DNA of 64,000 bases. It comes from Terfezia claveryi (Eukaryota > Ascomycota > Pezizomycetes > Pezizales > Pezizaceae). The position numbers and the translations under genes are program-made. The notes below the pieces were generated by a model. That model made no database searches and was not told where the DNA came from. It worked only from the letters and a program-made list of their open reading frames with translations. The DNA lies in NCBI GenBank assembly GCA_015179025.1, contig WHUX01000007.1, positions 496,001 to 560,000 on the forward strand, read 5' to 3'. Every line of letters begins with the position of its first letter. Position 1 is the stretch's first letter. Below are positions 58,760 through 64,000 of the stretch, piece by piece.

Positions 58760-60900
58760 CAAGCAGGCGGTTGAATCGCATTGGAAAGTATTTCAGAAAC
58801 GAACAGGAAATCAACAGGATTTGGAGGCCGTCATCAAACACAGATAACTTTGGGCTAGTTTGGGTATGCGATATGAACCAACTGGAGATCCGCAGACGAC
58901 TTGGAGACTACGATTACCCAATTACAGGAATTAGTAGAAGCAGTATTAGAGGATTATCCTGACTGGGCAGGGAGTTTGTATAACTTTGGGGTAACTTTGG
59001 GCACGCCAACAAACTGGAAACCTACCGGACTTGGAGGACGTGAAATACCCAATTACAGGCAGCAGTATAAGCAGCACCAGAGGAGTACTTATGATATCTT
59101 TACTTCTGCCGAAGGCCAACATATTTACATTTTAAAGTTTTCTCTATAGTAATTCTATAGTGGCGCAGTAAAAATTTTTTTCAGCTGGATTGATTCGGAT
59201 ATATTTTGAGGTTTCTACTTTGATTCATTAACAGTATCAATGATTCTTCCAGTTTTAACTATCACCCTGTCCGGACAGTGATGTTGGGCAGCCTCGATTA
59301 CCAGTTGAGGACTCGATATAGATAATAGATGTACTGGAAATCTTCAGGACTTGAAGGATGCAATGGCCAAATTACCAGGCAGTAGTAGAGAGAATACTAG
59401 AACACCCAAGGATTACCCTGACTGAGATAGGATGTTGGACAAAACTTGGTATCAAATTGAGGACCCGATATGGATGGACTGCCAAGCTACAGACCTGTAG
59501 GCTGCCATTGAATATGCAAATGCAGCAGTAAAGGATACGGATCACCCTCAGAAAGCATGGGTGTTGAACAACGTTTGTATCAAGCTGAGAAGCCTGCATG
59601 AACGAACCGGAGATCTACAGGACTTGGAGGCCGCAATTAAGCATACAAAGGGAGCAGTAGAAGCAATACTAGAGGATCATCCTGGCCGGGCAGAGGTGTG
59701 TTACGGGCGAGCGGTGATCAAGGCAATACATATCAGGTAGCACCCTCCTGGTCTGCATCTCAGCCATAACAGGTTGTTGTACAGCTTTAGTATTTGGCAT
59801 ACAATATGAATGAACTGGAAAGCAGCCAGAACTTGGAGGATGCGATTGTCCAATTACAGGCAGCACCAAAGGATCACCCTGACTGAGCGGTGAGTTTGGA
59901 TAACTTTGCAGTAACTGTGGGGCTAGGTTGAGCATGCGATCTAAACGAATTGAAAATCTTCAGAACCTAGCAGATGTGATTGCCCAACTGCAGTAGACAC
60001 AGCACGAAAGCGAGTAGAGGGTTTGGTAAACCTTGGGGTTGGGGATAGTTTAAGTGGCATGCGATATAAACGAACTGGAAATTACAGGACGTAAGCGGCC
60101 GCCATTAGATAAACGCAGCAGTAAAGGCAATACTCTCGCCTAGCAAGGATGCTGAACAGCCTTGGTATCAGGTTGAGGAGCCGATATGAACGAACTGGAA
60201 TCTACAGGCCTTGGAGGCTGGCCGCCATTAAATACCTATATGCAGCGATAAAGGCAACAACAGAGAATCAACCTGACCCAACAGTGTGGTTGAACGACTT
60301 TGGGGTTTGTTGGGTATGTGATACTGTATGAACCCACGGGACTCGGAGATCGCCATTAAACACATAGGGGCAGCAGTAGAGAGAACACCAGTGGATCATC
60401 CCGACCTAGCAGGGTGGTTTTGACCCTTGGTAACATTTTGAGGAGCCAATATGGCACAACTGGAAACCTACAGGACTTGGAGGCCGCTATTGCTGCATGG
60501 TTTGCCTCCTGGAGTCCTGGAGCATTAAGACTGCTCCGATATTGGTAAGACTATGTGCAGCTTTAGATAGTAGGAATGTTTACCTTTAAACCCTCAGCTT
60601 GCTTACTCTTACACGATGCCACTTATGTAGTACTTTTGGCCGTAAGTAGCAGAATCATCTCGGCCAGCTCTCTGGTCTAGTGTCTCTTGCTATTTCTGTA
60701 CCATTAGAAGCTAGCCGTGCACCACTGGAGGCGAGGCTCTACAATAGCAAAGTTAGGTCGCAGTATTACAGATACTCAGCTTCTTGACTACTGCAGAGAT
60801 ATATCAGATCTGATGAGCAGCATCCAACGTTGGCTAAAGAGTCTGATACTTTACGGCAACTACTGGACTTGCCACTTCCTTCCATAGAATCCTGGGGTAT
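58760..60900 (+). pseudogene. Wrecked TPR-CHAT-type gene
   Basis: About a dozen degenerate units of roughly 126 bp occur from 58,790 to 60,490. Each carries a copy of CGAACTGGAAATCTACAGGA followed by CTTGGAGGCCG-like text, which reads RYERTGDLQDLEAAIKHAQ. Then comes an AATGCWGCAGTAAAGG stretch and a HPD.A.WLNNLG-like segment, for example VEAVLEDYPDWAGSLYNFGV at about 58,933. These are the 42-residue TPR units of fungal TPR-CHAT proteins. After the units, 60,655-60,890 reads LGQLSGLVSLAISVPLEASR and DEQHPTLAKESDTLRQLLDL, the helical segment that precedes a CHAT (caspase-like) domain. No frame stays open beyond about 80 codons. The CHAT peptidase motifs themselves were not found. Confidence 0.72.
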
Positions 60901-61355
60901 ACCCATGCACCAACGGCTGGAGACATAAAAAGCCACAGCTTTCAGGAGGAATACAGCTCTCTGATAAAATACCCTTATGACTTAGTTTAGGGAAATTTTC
61001 TTATTCTATAGTACATAACTTGTATTGTGTTATATATGTCGTTGTGCAAATAGAACTCGCCGCAACCACATTCCGTAACCACGTTCCAAAATCACACTCC
61101 CTTCGTCTGACAAACTACAAGCATAAGATGCCGAACAAGCACAATACTTTCCCTCCGACAGAACTATAGTTACCCTGAAGCCGAATATTGTAGCCCGAGT
61201 GGATTGAAGGGTGAGGCAAGTTAATCTGTCTCTCCGCGCGAACTATGTACATAGAGTCTCTGCCGAAAGGGGTTATGAGGAGAAAATCTTTGTATGCCCA
61301 AGCTGAATATCCTTTTTTACGTCCTGTCATTCCCTGCAAACATACACAGGCTACA
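60901..61355. other. Non-coding stretch before the inverted-repeat element
   Basis: No gene recognised; may contain further remnant of the TPR-CHAT-type gene. Confidence 0.35.
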
Positions 61356-62541
61356 CTACCATACTGCACGGGCTACCGGATCATCACGGGCAACCGGATC
61401 AAATGGCGATTTGGTGGTTTGTGTGCAATTTCCAACCAAATAGGCTCAAACTTTGGGATTATTTTGTATATATATAGTAGTTTCTTGAACAAATCACCCA
61501 AGGACGTATGCATATTACTGCTCAAAATATATGGCAAAAATACATGATTGCATAGAATAGGGTTGGCCGGAGGATCTGTGAATAGAAAAAGGATACAGGG
61601 TATTTGAATGGCAGGAATTATTGCTTCCACTTTATAGTTGAGGCCTACATAAGCTAGTGATCACCAATCTCTACGAAACTTTTCTCATCCCCCAGATCAG
61701 TTGAGGAAGGGACGCCGGTGAGCAATTTCTTGGAGTATCTTAACCAAATCAGTCCGAAGTCAAGCGTCCGATAGGTCCAAAGGATATATATAGGTAGGAA
61801 GGCCATTTAGATACTCCAGTCATAGTATCTGACCAGATCTAAGTCAGGCCATTCGGTGGGGGCCCACTCTGAATTGGGGTAAGAGTTGAGCTAGGTGTAC
61901 CAAAAGAAGGTGGTATCAAGTGTTCGATAGCTCAAAAGAATCATCACAAGGAGGGCAATCCCTTGAACTTATAACAAGTCTTATTTAGCCTAAATTGAGG
62001 TGGCTTGGCATAGTAGCCATATTAGGCAGAAATAACAAATCTTGGGATATATCAACCGAGAAAAGGTTAACTGATGGCTTCAGTTACCCGAAACATTCTG
62101 CTTTCTGTGTAGATTCTTGTGAGCTATTAGGTCCTTGACTTCGGCCTGGTTTGGTTGAGATAATCCAAGAAATTGCCTGCCGGCATCCCTCCTCAACTGA
62201 CCCGAGGGATGAGAAAAGTTTCCTAGAGATTGGTCATCCCTAGCTTATGTAGGCCTCAACTTTAAAGTAGAAGCAATAATTCCTGCCATTCAAATACCCC
62301 ATATTCCCTTTCTATTCACAGATCCTATGGCCAACCCTATTCTATGCAATCATGTATTTTTCCCATATATTTTAAGTAATAATATGCATGCGCCCTTGGG
62401 TGAATTGTCCAAGAAACTACTATATATATACAAAATAATCCCAAAGTTTGAGCCTATTTGGTTGGAAATTGCACACAAATCACCAAATCGCCATTTGATC
62501 CGATTGCCCGTGATGATCCGGTAGCCCGTGCAGTATGGTAG
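61356..62541. mobile_element. Inverted-repeat (foldback-like) element with about 420-bp arms
   Basis: The arms 61356-61778 and 62121-62541 are inverted copies, with outer ends CTACCATACTGCACGGGC on both sides, about 85-90 percent alike by eye. The spacer is about 340 bp. The small open frames in the arms (MANPILCNHVFFPYILSNN and its near copy on the minus strand of the left arm) appear twice only because the arms are duplicates. No target duplication was found next to the ends, and no transposase is encoded. Confidence 0.75.
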
Positions 62542-63887
62542 GGGAGATAGACCCGAGGGAGGTCGAGAACATCCTACTCCTTTTGCCTAGTAACACTAGA
62601 CTCCCACCCCTTGCTACTGAGCATGTTCTGGACTTCCCTTTCTTTGATCAGGTACCCTCTCGTGCGATTCTCGGCACTTTCAAGTCTGTTGGAGGTAGGG
62701 TAATCCTGCAGCTTTATGTGATTGGGTTAAAGGTTATACTGGAAGAATGGATATGGTTATGGGAACGGCTTTATGGATAGAGTCAGAGAATAGGTATTGA
62801 CTAAGCTATAATAGTTACTATGCCACTTGCTCCGACACATGCGGCTTTATAGCAATAAGCGTTCTTCACTCTGAGAGTCAAGCATGATGGCTGAGTGAAG
62901 AGACTTGATATTCGATGGTGAGCAAAGAAAGTAAGACAAGAGATTGTGGGCCGCCAATTGCCAGAAGTAAGACACAGGTAGGAACCTAGTCTGGTTGCAC
63001 TACCCCTAAAGCAGACCCCGGGGGGATTCCTATAAAGGATCCTCAAATCCCACTCTCATGTTCTCTCTCTCTCCACGCAACGTCTTGTATCTTAGCCGAG
63101 CTTGATACAATACGTTCCTCCTTGGAACCTCTCCCTCTAAATCCATAGCTCCACAGCCAGCGCTCTTTGGAATGTGCTCACAGCCACAGTCCACGGGTCA
63201 TCGGCTAGTCCGTTAATGACAGATGGGACCTCTCTTCGTATCCCTTTTTCTATTTAGTTGCGTGGGGTTGGCAGATTAACTTGCCTCTCCCTTGAATCCA
63301 CCCGGGTTTCCGGGTGGCTCCTCATGGCCCCCCTATTGGGCCGCATAGGAGTATTAAGTATTAAAAAAAAAAAAAAAAAAAATCACAGCCACAGCCCCGT
63401 TACACTAATGGACCAGAGCTAGTCACGTGCCAACTTAGCCACAAGCAACATTCACACTGGTAAAAGTTCATCAGATAATTCCATGCACAGTGGGATCCGT
63501 TTCTTATAAAAAGGCTCCGCCTAAGCAGTGTGGACATACATGCAGCCTTATAGCTATTTCAATCGTTCATCTATGCATATCATATATACAGATGACATGT
63601 AATCCATTATTATAATGCCCAATCACGAAAAACAAATTTGGGGTGAGATTCCCATGCTGCAAGATGACTCAAATCCTCCAGGTTGGTACCTGGCAAGTTA
63701 AATCTCATTACTGCTCATGAAAATGGGCATCAATGTCACAGATTTAATCCTGCCCCCAAACTGGTCTGGATATATTTACAATGACTTATTGCTCTTGCCG
63801 GGTATACTGTCTTGGCTAGAAACTCCTTCCACATCATTCAGCGACTCTCCTCTCGACATACCTACCATGGGACCACAAACTACCCAC
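62542..63887. other. Intergenic with possible solo-LTR-like sequence
   Basis: A stretch at about 62,988-63,404 begins with the TAGTCTGGTTGCACTACCCC motif, has a CTATAAAGG promoter-like box at 63,030, a CT-rich initiator region and ends ...CCGTTACA after an A-run (63,361-63,381). It may be a worn solo LTR. An open frame at 63,717-63,917 overlaps the end of the next gene and is not supported. Confidence 0.35.
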
Positions 63888-64000
63888 TCACAAACCCACA
63901 GGCTCATCAGTAACTAGATGGCTTCTGATAGTCTCTATCTCATCCTTCGTAAACCCTAACGTATTCATCATATACCCCTCAACCCCACCATACTCCGACC
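63888..64000 (-). CDS. C-terminal end of a probable tyrosine-phosphatase-family protein (partial)
   Basis: The minus strand from the window edge reads SEYGGVEGYMMNTLGFTKDE then IETIRSHLVTDEPVGL and a TGA at 63888-63890. A GGVEGY...LGFT.DEIE.IR pattern is usual at the C-terminus of fungal Y_phosphatase3-type protein tyrosine phosphatases. The catalytic region lies beyond the window, so this is recognition from about 36 residues only. Confidence 0.55.
   Translation of the reverse strand, partial: SEYGGVEGYMMNTLGFTKDEIETIRSHLVTDEPVGL

Noticed and set aside
42440..63600. CRISPR-like arrays among the repeats
   Set aside because: Repeats are tandem, inverted or transposon ends; no regular spacer pattern, and the DNA is eukaryotic.

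Overview
This window looks like nuclear DNA of a filamentous ascomycete (Pezizomycotina). The evidence is short spliceosomal introns (about 45-110 nt) with GT...CTAAC/CTGAC...AG signals, fungal-type proteins (a Cti6-like PHD protein, an Och1-type mannosyltransferase, a YAT-family permease, DNA polymerase eta), and transposon copies carrying transition-only (C-to-T / G-to-A) damage typical of RIP-like mutation. I cannot name the species; a Pezizomycete is a guess.

The left part (1-40.2 kb) is gene-rich. In order it holds: a partial unknown minus-strand gene (1-1247); a decayed PRP38-like fragment; mitochondrial ribosomal protein bS16m, divergent from NAD(P)HX epimerase; a conserved fungal protein of unknown role; CTI6-like; an intron-containing tRNA-Arg(TCT); a 923-residue low-complexity protein; a PPN2-like vacuolar polyphosphatase; and DNA polymerase eta (RAD30), divergent from a very large SRR1-domain gene. 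A pogo/Tigger-like transposon with TA target duplications (35.6-37.2 kb) and an OCH1-like gene follow.

The right part (40.3-63.9 kb) is mostly repeats. It holds a TTCATTC minisatellite; a 1-kb element with TGTTCTGG termini; a complete but inactivated Ty3/gypsy chromoviral retrotransposon (42,501-48,755, ATTAC target duplications); a 1.67-kb foldback element with roughly 550-bp arms and an 8-bp target duplication; a decayed Tad-like LINE tail; a second TGTTCTGG element that still encodes the cysteine-rich C-terminus of a KRBA2/GINGER-like integrase; a wrecked TPR-CHAT-type gene (58.8-60.9 kb); and a 1.2-kb inverted-repeat element. One intact gene, a DIP5-like amino-acid permease (52,234-54,085), sits inside this compartment. 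The right edge cuts the C-terminal end of a probable tyrosine-phosphatase-family gene.

The genes are mostly unrelated housekeeping functions; nothing suggests a metabolic cluster. Two gene pairs share a divergent promoter (3,038-3,473 and 27,228-27,998). The least expected coding feature is the SRR1-domain gene: one reading frame can be followed through 11 exons to about 2,056 residues, provided one in-frame TAG lies in a 57-nt intron. Exon borders were worked out by eye and need transcript support.
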